DNA of 64,000 bases from Segniliparus rugosus ATCC BAA-974. Lineage in GTDB: Bacteria; Actinomycetota; Actinomycetes; Mycobacteriales; Mycobacteriaceae. Position numbers and translations under genes: made by a program. A model generated the notes under the pieces. It worked only from the letters and a program-made list of their open reading frames with translations. It searched no databases and had not been told where the DNA came from. This document shows positions 28,769 to 37,263 of the stretch, piece by piece (position 1 is the stretch's first letter; each line of letters starts with the position of its first letter). The stretch spans positions 1,418,750 through 1,482,749 of the forward strand of contig NZ_KI391953.1 in assembly GCF_000185725.2 (NCBI RefSeq), read 5' to 3'.

Positions 28769-30982
28769 CTAGCCCTGCCGGGACTGAGCGTACGCCGCAA
28801 GGTGCGCAACCTGGACGGGGTCGAGCGACCCCGGCGTCACGCGTAGCGCCTCCTCGACGTCGGCGCGCGTGATGTCCGCGGCCTCGATGTCTCGGCGCAT
28901 CGCGGTGAGCGCTGCTTCGCGGAGCACCGCCGCGCAGTCGGCGGCGGAGTAGTCCTCGAGTCGTTCGGCGAGTTCGCCGAACACCACATCGTCTGCCAGG
29001 GGGACTCCTTTCGCCGCCGCGCGCAGGATCGCCTCGCGAGCCTCGGCGTCCGGCGGCGGCACGTAGATGAGGCGTTCCAATCTCCCCGGCCGCAGCAGCG
29101 CCGGGTCCACGAGGTCCGGACGATTGGTGGCTCCGAGCACGGAGACGTCGCGCAACGGCTCGACGCCGTCCAGCTCGGTGAGCAGCGCCGCCACCACGCG
29201 GTCTGCCACGCCTGAGTCGGCGGATTGCCCCCGCCGAGGGGCGAGGGCGTCGATCTCGTCCAGGAAGACGAGGGAGGGCGCGCTGTCTCGGGCTCTGGCG
29301 AAGAGCTCGCGCACAGCTTTCTCCGAGGAGCCGACCCACTTGTCCATTAGCTCGGCTCCCTTGACCGCGTGCACGGACAGCTGGCCGGAGCCCGCGAGCG
29401 CTCGGACTAAGAACGTCTTGCCACAGCCCGGCGGGCCGTACAGGAGCACGCCGCGCGGCGGGGACACACCGAGGCGGGCGAACGTGTCCGGGTGGCGCAG
29501 CGGCCACAGCACGGTTTCGGTGAGCGCCTGCTTCGTCGCGACCATGTCGCCGACGTCGTCGAGGGTGAGCCGTCCGATGGACAACTCCTCGCCGCCGGAG
29601 CGCGACAAGGGGCGGATCACCGACAAAGCGCCCCACAGGTCCTCCTGCGCGATGAGCGGCGGCTCGTCCGATTGGCTCGCCCTCGCCGCCGCGCGCAGCG
29701 CGGCCTCGCGGACCAGCGCAGCCAAATCCGCCGCGACGAAGCCAGGGGCTCCGAGCGCGATCTCGCGCAGGTCCAGCTCCCCGGTCGGCGTGGCGCGCAG
29801 TAGCACGCGCAGCAGGTCCTCTCGGATTTGGCCGTTGGGAGAGGGCAGCGCGAGGACACGGTCGCACAGACCGGGATCGCGCAGCCGGCGGTCCACCCCT
29901 TCGGGATGGGCGGTGGTGGCGATGAGCGCGCAGCCGGGGCTCTCGACCACGTGGCCGAACTCGTCGAGGATGGCGGCGGCGACCGGATCGCTCGCCGCCG
30001 GGAGCAATGCGTCGACATCGGTGACCAAGAGCACGGCGCGCTGGCGAGCGGCTTCGGCCGCCGTTTGGCGCACCGTTTGCAGCCGCGCGTTCGGCTCCAG
30101 CGCGCCGGCGCTCGGCCCGTCCAGCTCGACCAACGACCGGTCTTGGGCGACTGAGCGCACGAACGTCGCCTTGCCGACCCCGCCGGGGCCGGTGACGAGC
30201 GCTCCGAGTCGGGGTTCGACTCCGAGCGCGCGCAGGAGGTCTGGCTGGTCCAGCGCGAGGGTGAGCCATTCCCGGAGCGTGGCGACCTGCTGGCCGACTC
30301 CGACGAGTTCGGCGGAGTCGCGCGCCCGCCGCCCGGCCCCGCGCCCGGACGCGGGCGGCTGCGCCGACGGGGCGGAGGCGGGAGCCTGCGCGGGGGAGTC
30401 CGGGGCAGGCTCCCCCGTCCGGGCGCCGTCGAAGCTCACGGCGGAGTTCGGCTGCACGCTCACCGGGCCCTCGGGGTCGGTCGCGACGACGGTGAGCAGT
30501 TCGCTGGTCCAGGTGATCCCGACGGATCGGGCCAGCGACTCGACGGCAGGGGCGGTGCTCGTGCCGGGGCCGAGGTCCCGTGGCAACAGCGAAACCACGT
30601 CGCCGACCGAGAGCACCTTGCCGAGCAGCGCAAGCCGCAACGTGCCGGGGGCGACTGAAGCCTTGGCGAGGACCGATCCGGAGAGCCGCGCCGACCGCGC
30701 ACCCACAACGCTCGTCGCGCGCACCACGACCTGCCCGTCCTCCCGAAGCCCGGTGTTGGAGAGCGTGATGTCGTCCAAAAGCGCCACACCGGCGGGGAAC
30801 CCGGACGGCGACAACCCCGCGACGGCGACGGTGGTGCGGGTTCCGAGCAGCTCGACCGCGTCCCATTCCCGCAAACCCAGCGCCGCGAGCACTTCGGCGT
30901 GCAAACGCACAATGCCGCGACGGGAGTCGGACGCGGACGGGTTCAGCCGGGCGATGAGGCGCAATTGAGGTGCGGAAGTCAC
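28769..30982 (-). CDS. Double AAA-domain ATPase (Cdc48/VCP-like, Rv0435c type)
   Basis: This 737-residue protein has an N-terminal double-psi-barrel-like region (LRLIARLNPSASDSRRGIVR). The degenerate first AAA module has VTGPGGVGKATFV and VLLVTDVDALLP. The complete second module has VLLYGPPGCGKTFLVRALAG (Walker A), LVFLDEIDALAPRRG (Walker B), LGATNRPDLVDPALLRPGRL (sensor 1 and arginine fingers). It resembles the mycobacterial Rv0435c protein and probably unfolds or remodels proteins. It starts at a GTG. Confidence 0.88.
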   Translation of the reverse strand: MTSAPQLRLIARLNPSASDSRRGIVRLHAEVLAALGLREWDAVELLGTRTTVAVAGLSPSGFPAGVALLDDITLSNTGLREDGQVVVRATSVVGARSARLSGSVLAKASVAPGTLRLALLGKVLSVGDVVSLLPRDLGPGTSTAPAVESLARSVGITWTSELLTVVATDPEGPVSVQPNSAVSFDGARTGEPAPDSPAQAPASAPSAQPPASGRGAGRRARDSAELVGVGQQVATLREWLTLALDQPDLLRALGVEPRLGALVTGPGGVGKATFVRSVAQDRSLVELDGPSAGALEPNARLQTVRQTAAEAARQRAVLLVTDVDALLPAASDPVAAAILDEFGHVVESPGCALIATTAHPEGVDRRLRDPGLCDRVLALPSPNGQIREDLLRVLLRATPTGELDLREIALGAPGFVAADLAALVREAALRAAARASQSDEPPLIAQEDLWGALSVIRPLSRSGGEELSIGRLTLDDVGDMVATKQALTETVLWPLRHPDTFARLGVSPPRGVLLYGPPGCGKTFLVRALAGSGQLSVHAVKGAELMDKWVGSSEKAVRELFARARDSAPSLVFLDEIDALAPRRGQSADSGVADRVVAALLTELDGVEPLRDVSVLGATNRPDLVDPALLRPGRLERLIYVPPPDAEAREAILRAAAKGVPLADDVVFGELAERLEDYSAADCAAVLREAALTAMRRDIEAADITRADVEEALRVTPGSLDPVQVAHLAAYAQSRQG

Positions 30983-31014
30983 CAGAGCAGCCTAACCGGC
31001 CTGCCATGGGACGG

Positions 31015-32780
31015 TCAGTTGCTCGAGACGGTTGGCAGCGTCAACCGCGCGCTGTAACCGCCGAGGACGAGCGTCACCGGGGCCGGGTTCGGGCCCGACG
31101 CATACCCTGGGTCGCTCCCAGCGACGGCGAGCTGGATCCGGTGCCCTGGGGCGAACCGGTGCGCGAAGCCGACGAGGTCGACCACCACGGGGCCTTCGCC
31201 GTCGAACCGCGCGAGCGAAGGGAGCTTGGTGACCACTTCCGGCGCGCCGTCGGGGCCGACGTCGAGCAGGGTGACGAACACGGTGCCCGTCCCCGGCGAC
31301 GACATCGACAGGGCGAGCTTGCCGACGCCGACGACGTCGACCGGCTTGTCCAGCTGCTCGCTGGTGAACGTCTTCGCCGGTCCGCCCCCGCCAGCGGTTT
31401 CACGAGTGACCAGCTGCTGACCCGCCTCGGGGCCGGCGGGCGTGGCGGCGAGTTGGCCGTCCGCCGTCAAGTACCAGGACCGGTCGGGCCCCGCCGGATA
31501 GTCCGCGGCTTGCCCGTACACCTGCCGCGAGTCCGCTCCTGGCGTGTTCGACCACGGTCGGTAGTAGTTGAAGTTCGCGCCGAGGTCCACGGCTTGGTCG
31601 TTTTTGAGGTAGCGGTCGAGCCAATGGATCACCTGCAAGCTGGCGAAGGCCCCCTCGACCTTGTCCGGGTCGAAGTTCCAGCCGGGGTCTCCGACCGGCC
31701 CGTCGCGGTCCCATGGGGTGTCGTGGCCGTACTTGTGCCACAGGAGCTGCACTGGGACGTGGCGGGCCCGGAGCGCTTGGTAGGTTTTCAACGCCTCGTT
31801 GAACGGGGCGAGCCGGTCGTCCTGCCCCTGCGCGAGCAGGACGGGGATGTCGATCTTGTCGACGAAGCTCTTCACCGACCGGGACAGCAGCAGTTGCCGC
31901 TGCGCCTCGGTGAGTCGCCCCTGCTCGCCGAGATGCAGGAGCGCCTGGCAGGAGGCCGGGGCGATCTTGCGGCATCCGTTGTCTTGTTTGGCCTGGCTGA
32001 GGCTGAACCCCGGGTTGTGCTCGCCGCCGCGCAAAAGGCTTTCGGCGACGCCCGTCTTCGCCGACCCCGGCGGCGGCGCGGCCCCGGCCTGCGTCGCGAA
32101 ATTCGGCGCGAGTTCCTGGTTCAAGTCGTTCCAGGTGAGGCTGGGGACGATCACGTCGATCCGAGGATCCTGCGCTGCCGCGATGAACTGGATCTGCCCG
32201 CCGTAGGAGCCGCCGATCATGCCGACCTTCGGGTCGTACGGGCGCGCCCGCCCGCGTGGTCGTGTTCGTCGGTCTGCACGACGGCGAGCGGGGGGAGCGG
32301 TTTGGTGTGGCCGGCGTCGGCGAAGGAGAGCCCCGGAGCCCCGCCGAGGTAGTCGACCAATTGGCGGACCACCGCGCCTTCGTAGTCCGGGTCGTCGAGG
32401 TGGATCTGGCACCCTGATCCCTCATGCCCGAGCTGGGTGTAGGCGAGGACCACGTATCCGCGCCTGGCGAGTTCCGCGTTCATCGCGCTCTCCTGCGTTT
32501 TGGTCGCGCCGAAGCCGTGGGAGTAGATGAGCGCGGGGGAGCGGTGGTCGGGGCTGGCGTCGGAGGGCAGGTAGAGGTCGGCGTCGATATCGCAGGGCTG
32601 GTCCCGCGCCGGGCCGGTGAGCGTCGCGATATGTTCGTGCCGGAGCGTGAACACTCCGGAGCGCTCGTCGGCCGGCGTGGGGGCCGAGCTGGAGCAGGCG
32701 GTGGCGACGAGGGCCGGTGCCGTTCCGGCCAACGCGAGGGCGAGGAGCCTGGGGAAGGGGCGGGCTGGGCTGAGGCGCAC
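31015..32780 (-). pseudogene. CocE-like secreted hydrolase with a frameshift
   Basis: The first part (from ATG 32780) has a lipoprotein signal (LALALAGTAPALVATACSSS) and an alpha/beta-hydrolase start (SPALIYSHGFGATKTQESAM). After LAVVQTDEHDHAGGRA the frame breaks near 32240-32255. The remainder continues in the neighbouring frame with PYDPKVGMIGGSYGGQIQF (nucleophile elbow GxSxG), HKYGHDTPW and a C-terminal jelly-roll domain typical of the CocE/X-Pro dipeptidyl-peptidase group, up to a stop at 31015. The span is two bases more than a multiple of three, fitting one missing base. Confidence 0.78.
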
Positions 32781-32871
32781 ATGTTGAAATTACCCGGTCT
32801 TTCTGAGAGTACGGCCAGAAAGGCCGGTCGCTTCCCGGCGGAAGCCCTGCTCCAGCGGGTATCATGCGGCT

Positions 32872-33477
32872 GTGACAGATGAGCGTAATGCGCGGCCCTC
32901 GGTGCTGGTGCCCGTCGTGAGCCTTGCGGCTCGGCTCGGGCTCGCAGCGGTCTGGCTGTTCGCGGGCGTGCCCAAGCTGCTCCTCAGCGAGCCGGAGCTG
33001 AACGAGATCGCCGTCTCGGCGTTCCGGTTGCTGCCGGATTGGGCCGTGCGGCCCGTGGCGGCGGTCCAGCCCGGTTTCGAGGTCGCGCTCGGCGTGGCGC
33101 TCTTGATCGGCTTCGGCGCGCGCGCTGCGGCGGCGTTGAGCGCCCTGCTGTTGGCGGGCTACATCGCAGGCATCGTGTGGGTGTGGGCGCACGGCTACCA
33201 GATCGACTGCGGCTGCTTCTCGCAGGGCGGGGAGGACCCTTCCGCCACCGGTTGGGGATACGCCAAAGACATCGCGAGGGACGCGGGCTTCCTCGCGCTC
33301 GCGCTGTGGCTGGTGGCCAAACCCAGGTCCTGGGCCGCGCTCGGCCCAGGCTCCCGGCTGCCGCTGCGGCCGGCCGATGACGCCGAAGCCGCCGAGGACG
33401 AGCCTGCAGTTGGTCCAGTTCCGCTAGAATCGTCGCCTGCCCCTGCCGAAAACAACGCGACGAAGACCGAGGCTTAG
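32872..33477 (+). CDS. MauE/DoxX-like membrane protein
   Basis: The 201-residue product has four hydrophobic segments (LAARLGLAAVWLFAGVPKLL, EVALGVALLIGFGARAAAAL, LLLAGYIAGIVWVWAHGY, AGFLALALWLVAKP) and a conserved IDCGCFSQGG with two cysteines. This is the MauE pattern, often found with thioredoxin-fold partners and thought to feed or accept electrons in periplasmic disulfide chemistry. It starts at a GTG and directly precedes the five DsbA-like genes. Confidence 0.82.
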   Translation: MTDERNARPSVLVPVVSLAARLGLAAVWLFAGVPKLLLSEPELNEIAVSAFRLLPDWAVRPVAAVQPGFEVALGVALLIGFGARAAAALSALLLAGYIAGIVWVWAHGYQIDCGCFSQGGEDPSATGWGYAKDIARDAGFLALALWLVAKPRSWAALGPGSRLPLRPADDAEAAEDEPAVGPVPLESSPAPAENNATKTEA

Positions 33478-34287
33478 ATGACGATCAAGACCAAGACCCA
33501 GCCCAAGAAGGGCGCCGCGAAGGCTTCGGCGCGCAAAGGACCAGGCCCAAGGGTCGGCGAATGGCTGCCGTGGGTAGCCGGAGCCGTGGTGATCGTGGCG
33601 CTCGCCGTCGGGGTCTGGTGGGGGATCAAGCAGCAGTACAAGGACGACAACACGAAGTACGACCCGGTGCTCGCGACGGTGGGCAAGCCGGAGGCCAAGG
33701 TGACGTTGGACGTGTACGAGGACTTCCTGTGCCCGGCGTGCGCGGGGTTCGAGGAGGCGTACGGGGCCGAGGTCGCGAAGGCGGTCGAGGCGGGCCAGCT
33801 GCGGGTGCGCTTCCACATGCTGAACTTCTTGAACCGGGGGTCGGCTTCGGGGGACTACTCGTCTCGGGCCGCGGGCGCCGCGCTCGCGGTGTTCCAGAAG
33901 GCTCCGGACAAATTCCTGGCGTTCCACTCGAAACTGTTCTCGCAAGGGGTCCAGCCGCAGGAGGGCAGTGACAGCGACCTCTCGAACGACCAGCTGGCGA
34001 AGATCGCCGAGGAGGTCGGGGCCGGCGCGGCGGCGGCGGACATCCGCTCGGGCTCCCAGGTGAAGACGGCGGCGGGCTCCGCGTCCGCTTCGATCCGCCA
34101 ACTGCAGAGCATCACGAAGAAGGCCGCCACGCCGACGGTCCTCAAGGATGACAAACCAGTGGAGTGGAAAGACCCGCAATGGCTCCAGAAACTCATCGGA
34201 GCCCCGGCGCAGGCTCCGGCCCCGGCGCAGGCTCCGGCCCCGGCGCAGGCTCCGGCCCCGGCGCAGGCTCCGAAGCCCGCCGGATGA
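33478..34287 (+). CDS. DsbA-like thioredoxin-fold protein 1 (CPAC)
   Basis: This 269-residue membrane-anchored oxidoreductase has a basic N-terminus, a transmembrane helix (WVAGAVVIVALAVGVWWGI) and a DsbA-type domain with VYEDFLCPACAGFEEAYG (active site CPAC). A shared block SASGDYSSRAAGAALAVFQ and the cis-Pro loop ATPTVLKDD follow. It ends in four PAQAPA repeats. It probably catalyses disulfide formation in exported proteins. It starts at the ATG directly after the MauE-like stop. Confidence 0.88.
   Translation: MTIKTKTQPKKGAAKASARKGPGPRVGEWLPWVAGAVVIVALAVGVWWGIKQQYKDDNTKYDPVLATVGKPEAKVTLDVYEDFLCPACAGFEEAYGAEVAKAVEAGQLRVRFHMLNFLNRGSASGDYSSRAAGAALAVFQKAPDKFLAFHSKLFSQGVQPQEGSDSDLSNDQLAKIAEEVGAGAAAADIRSGSQVKTAAGSASASIRQLQSITKKAATPTVLKDDKPVEWKDPQWLQKLIGAPAQAPAPAQAPAPAQAPAPAQAPKPAG
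34196..34272. repeat. 18-bp tandem repeats
   Basis: Four copies of GGCGCAGGCTCCGGCCCC-type units encode the (PAQAPA)n tail of thioredoxin-fold protein 1. The upstream extension of the next frame would read them as GAGSGP, which argues against its using an earlier start. Confidence 0.75.
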
Positions 34288-35003
34288 TCTCTGGCGCGGG
34301 CAAATTCTGGATTTGGGTCGCAGGCGGAGCCGCCGTCGCGGTCGCCATCCTTTTGACCGGCGCGTTCATCAGCCAAAAGAGCAGCTCAGATAGGCCAATT
34401 CCGACGAAGTCCGCGCAATCGGGAGCCTCGTCCGGGCGGACAAGCGCTCCGCCGCCACCTCCTGCGGAGGTGGGCAACGCTCAGGCTCCGCTCACCATCG
34501 ACGTGTACGAGGATTTCCTCTGCCCGGCCTGCGCCGGGTTCGAGCACCGGTACGCGGCCCAGATCGTCGCCGCCGTGCAGCAGGGCGCGCTCCGGGTCCG
34601 CTATCACTTCCTCACGGTCTTCGACGGCAGGTCCGCCTCGGGCAGCTACTCGTCGCGGGCGGCAGGGGCGGCGATGTGTGTGCTGGAGGAGGACGAGGGC
34701 GCGTTCCTGCGCCTGCACACGACGCTTTTCCAACCCGAGGTCCGACCGGAAGAAGGTGGCGCGACGGACCTCGCCGACGACCAATTGGCGAAACTCGCAG
34801 CCGAGGCGGGAGCCTCGACGCAGGCGGTGGACTGCGTGCGGCGGGGCGCTCGGGCCGAGCAAGCGAAAGAGGCCGCGCGGGCAGGGGTGCGAGAGCTCTC
34901 GACGATCGTCAAGGGGCAGCTCGTCACCCCGACCGTGGTCAAAGACAGGCGAGTCGTCGACTTCGCCGACAAAGCATGGCTGACAACGCTCCTAGGAGGA
35001 TGA
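34284..35003 (+). CDS. DsbA-like thioredoxin-fold protein 2 (CPAC)
   Basis: This 239-residue product has ATGA coupling to protein 1. The membrane anchor is FWIWVAGGAAVAVAILLTGA, followed by a Ser/Pro linker and VYEDFLCPACAGFEHRYAAQ. Two further cysteines occur (AAMCVLEEDE, VDCVRRGARA). The conserved SASGSYSSRAAGAA and VTPTVVKDRR (cis-Pro) are present. An upstream ATG at 34164 would add 40 repeat-encoded residues and is unlikely. Confidence 0.87.
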   Translation: MISGAGKFWIWVAGGAAVAVAILLTGAFISQKSSSDRPIPTKSAQSGASSGRTSAPPPPPAEVGNAQAPLTIDVYEDFLCPACAGFEHRYAAQIVAAVQQGALRVRYHFLTVFDGRSASGSYSSRAAGAAMCVLEEDEGAFLRLHTTLFQPEVRPEEGGATDLADDQLAKLAAEAGASTQAVDCVRRGARAEQAKEAARAGVRELSTIVKGQLVTPTVVKDRRVVDFADKAWLTTLLGG

Positions 35004-35007
35004 CACG

Positions 35008-35751
35008 ATGGCATATCCGGCTTTCCCGTACCAACAGCCGCCGAAATCGAGGCTGCCGCTCGTCCTGGTCGTCATCGCCGGGGCGGTGGCGCTGCTCTGC
35101 GCGGCGGGCGCGGCGACTGCCGTGTGGCTGAGGGGGACCAGGCCGGCCGCGCGGCAGACGCAGGACAGCACGATATCGGCGCAACCGGTCCAGGCCCAGG
35201 GTCTGGCGATTGCGACGGTGGGCAAGCCGGAGGCCAAGGTGACGCTGGACCTGTACGAGGACTACCTCTGCCCGGCGTGCGCGCTATTCGAGGAGCGGGA
35301 GGGGGAGCGCATCGCGAAGGCGGTCGAGGCGGGCCAGCTGCGGGTGCGCTTCCACATGCTGAACTTCTTGAACCGGCATTCGGCTTCGGGGGACTACTCG
35401 TCTCGGGCGGCGGGCGCCGCGCTCTCGGTGTTCCAGAAGGCTCCGGACAAATTCCTCGTGTTCCACGCCAAACTGCTCGCGCAGGACACGCAGCCGCAAG
35501 AGGGCGGCTCCAGCGACCTCTCGGACGACCAGCTGGCGAAGATCGCCGAGGAGGTCGGAGCTGGCGCGGCGGCGGCGGACATCCGCTCGGGCGCGAACGT
35601 GAAAGCGGCCGAGGACGCGGCGGCGGCTTCGACCCGTCAGTTGCAAAGCATCCTGAAAAGGGCGTCAACGCCCTCGGTCCTCAAGGACGACCAGCCGGTG
35701 GACTGGCAGCACGACGCGCAGTGGCTCCAGAAGCTCGTCGGCGCTCCGTAG
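35008..35751 (+). CDS. DsbA-like thioredoxin-fold protein 3 (CPAC)
   Basis: This 247-residue product has AGGAGG before the ATG. It has a transmembrane anchor (LVLVVIAGAVALLCAAGAAT) and LYEDYLCPACALFEEREG. The region KVTLD...SASGDYSSRAAGAALSVFQKAPDKF is nearly identical to protein 1, including at DNA level, so this pair is the most recent duplicate of the array. Confidence 0.87.
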   Translation: MAYPAFPYQQPPKSRLPLVLVVIAGAVALLCAAGAATAVWLRGTRPAARQTQDSTISAQPVQAQGLAIATVGKPEAKVTLDLYEDYLCPACALFEEREGERIAKAVEAGQLRVRFHMLNFLNRHSASGDYSSRAAGAALSVFQKAPDKFLVFHAKLLAQDTQPQEGGSSDLSDDQLAKIAEEVGAGAAAADIRSGANVKAAEDAAAASTRQLQSILKRASTPSVLKDDQPVDWQHDAQWLQKLVGAP

Positions 35752-35761
35752 AGTGGAAGCT

Positions 35762-36394
35762 ATGCCGAGATTCCGCCCCGTCCTGCTCACGCCGTTCCTG
35801 ATCGCCATGTCCGTCGCGGCGGCCCCCGGATCCGGGGCCGATCCCGCCGACACCGCTGTCGCGACGCTCGGCGAAGACGGCGCGACAGCGGTCATCGACG
35901 TGTACGAGGACTACCTGTGCCCGTACTCGGCGGCGTTCGAGCGACAGTTCGGGGACCGGATCACCGCTGCCGCCGCGAGCGGCAAGCTCCAGGTCCGGTA
36001 CCACTTGTTGCATTTCCTCGACCGGCTCTCCGCCTCGGGCGACTACTCGTCTCGGGCCGCTGGCGCGGCGTTGGCGCTCTCCCGGCGCGACCCGGCGGCG
36101 TTCGCGGCGTTCCACAAGCGCCTCTTCGCCGAGGGGACGCAGCCGAAAGAGCACGGCGCGAGCGATCCGTCGGACGACCAGCTGGCGAAGATCGCCGAGG
36201 ATCTCGGCGTGGACGAGGCCGCCGCGGCGGTGATTCGCGCGGGCGAGGAGACCGAGGCCGCCGAGGATCTGGCGGAGCGGTCCGCTGAGGAGCTGCGCGA
36301 GACGGTCGGAGAAATTTCCGTCCCGACCGTCGTGGAGCACGGCAAGAAAATAGACCTGGACGACGCGCGATGGTTGGGCAAGCTGGTCGGCTAG
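35762..36394 (+). CDS. DsbA-like protein 4 with CPYS active site
   Basis: This 210-residue product has a cleavable signal peptide (LLTPFLIAMSVAAAPGSGAD) rather than an anchor. The active site is VYEDYLCPYSAAFERQFG: the second cysteine is replaced by serine. It retains SASGDYSSRAAGAALALSRR and VPTVVEHGK (cis-Pro). With only the nucleophilic Cys it could form stable mixed disulfides or act as an isomerase or chaperone rather than an oxidase. Confidence 0.85.
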   Translation: MPRFRPVLLTPFLIAMSVAAAPGSGADPADTAVATLGEDGATAVIDVYEDYLCPYSAAFERQFGDRITAAAASGKLQVRYHLLHFLDRLSASGDYSSRAAGAALALSRRDPAAFAAFHKRLFAEGTQPKEHGASDPSDDQLAKIAEDLGVDEAAAAVIRAGEETEAAEDLAERSAEELRETVGEISVPTVVEHGKKIDLDDARWLGKLVG

Positions 36395-36433
36395 CCCTCG
36401 CCCGAAAAGCCCGCAAGCGATACAGTGGACGAC

Positions 36434-37021
36434 ATGTTCAGACTGCGCGCCGTCCTTCCGATGGCCATGGTCATGGCGCTCGCCCCCGCGTTCGGCTCTT
36501 CGGCAGCCGCAGCGCCCGCGCCGTCGGTGGACGTGTACGAGGACTTCCTCTGCCCGTACTGCGCAGCGTTCGACCAGCAATACGGCTCCGAACTGGAGAA
36601 CGCCGCCCGCTCCGGGCGGATCAAGCTGCACTACCATTTCGTGAACAAGCTCGACCGGCTCTCCGCCTCGGGGGACTACTCGTCTCGGGCCGCGGGCGCC
36701 GCGCGCTGCGTCGCGAATCTGGCCCCCTCCCGGCTCGCCGCGTTCCGCTCCCGGCTGTTCGCGCCGGATGTGCAGCCTGAGGAGGAGGGCGACTCCGACC
36801 TTTCGAACGGCGATCTGGCGCGAATCTCGACCGAGGCGGGAGCCGGGGCCGCCGCCGCATGCGTGCGGCAGGGCGCACAGGTCGCGACGGCGAAGAGCGA
36901 AGCCGCCGCGCAGTTGGCCAAGCTTGCGGCCGAGGGCGGCCGGGGAGTGCCGTCTGTGGCCAAAAACGGGAAGATCGTGGACGTGGACGATCCTGCCTGG
37001 CTGGAGAATTTGGCCTCCTGA
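36434..37021 (+). CDS. DsbA-like thioredoxin-fold protein 5 (CPYC)
   Basis: This 195-residue product has a signal peptide (LPMAMVMALAPAFGSSAAAA), then VYEDFLCPYCAAFDQQYGSE with a CPYC active site and two further cysteines (AARCVANLAP, AAACVRQGAQ). The shared SASGDYSSRAAGAA and VPSVAKNGK are present. It is the last member of the five-gene array. The GTG at 36425 is an alternative start. Confidence 0.86.
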   Translation: MFRLRAVLPMAMVMALAPAFGSSAAAAPAPSVDVYEDFLCPYCAAFDQQYGSELENAARSGRIKLHYHFVNKLDRLSASGDYSSRAAGAARCVANLAPSRLAAFRSRLFAPDVQPEEEGDSDLSNGDLARISTEAGAGAAAACVRQGAQVATAKSEAAAQLAKLAAEGGRGVPSVAKNGKIVDVDDPAWLENLAS

Positions 37022-37263
37022 CTGGGGCAACGGCGGTCGCTCTCGGTGAGGCGCCGGAACACCGCCGAGAGATGGCCCCGCAGCCATCGGCATGAGCCCG
37101 CGCCCGACCTGCCGCCTGTTTCCCTGAGCTGCGTCCAGCACAAAACATTAAGGGCAGTCTTTGCATGAGACATCACATGCGAGGCCGGTTGCGCTCGATG
37201 ACGCAACACAACAATGGGGACAGGCCTCGCCTGGCTCGGCAAACCGGGCGAGGCGTAGCGAAG
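37022..37263. other. Intergenic region after convergent genes
   Basis: No gene is seen. An 8-bp inverted repeat (37224-37231 with 37247-37254) lies just beyond the mmpL stop and could end its transcript, although no T-run follows. Confidence 0.5.

Noticed and set aside
26622-31007. Very long minus-strand open frame (1461 codons)
   Set aside because: It runs antisense to the carboxylesterase and out of frame through the AAA ATPase. Only its middle matches the DinB-like gene; the rest is GC-rich noise.
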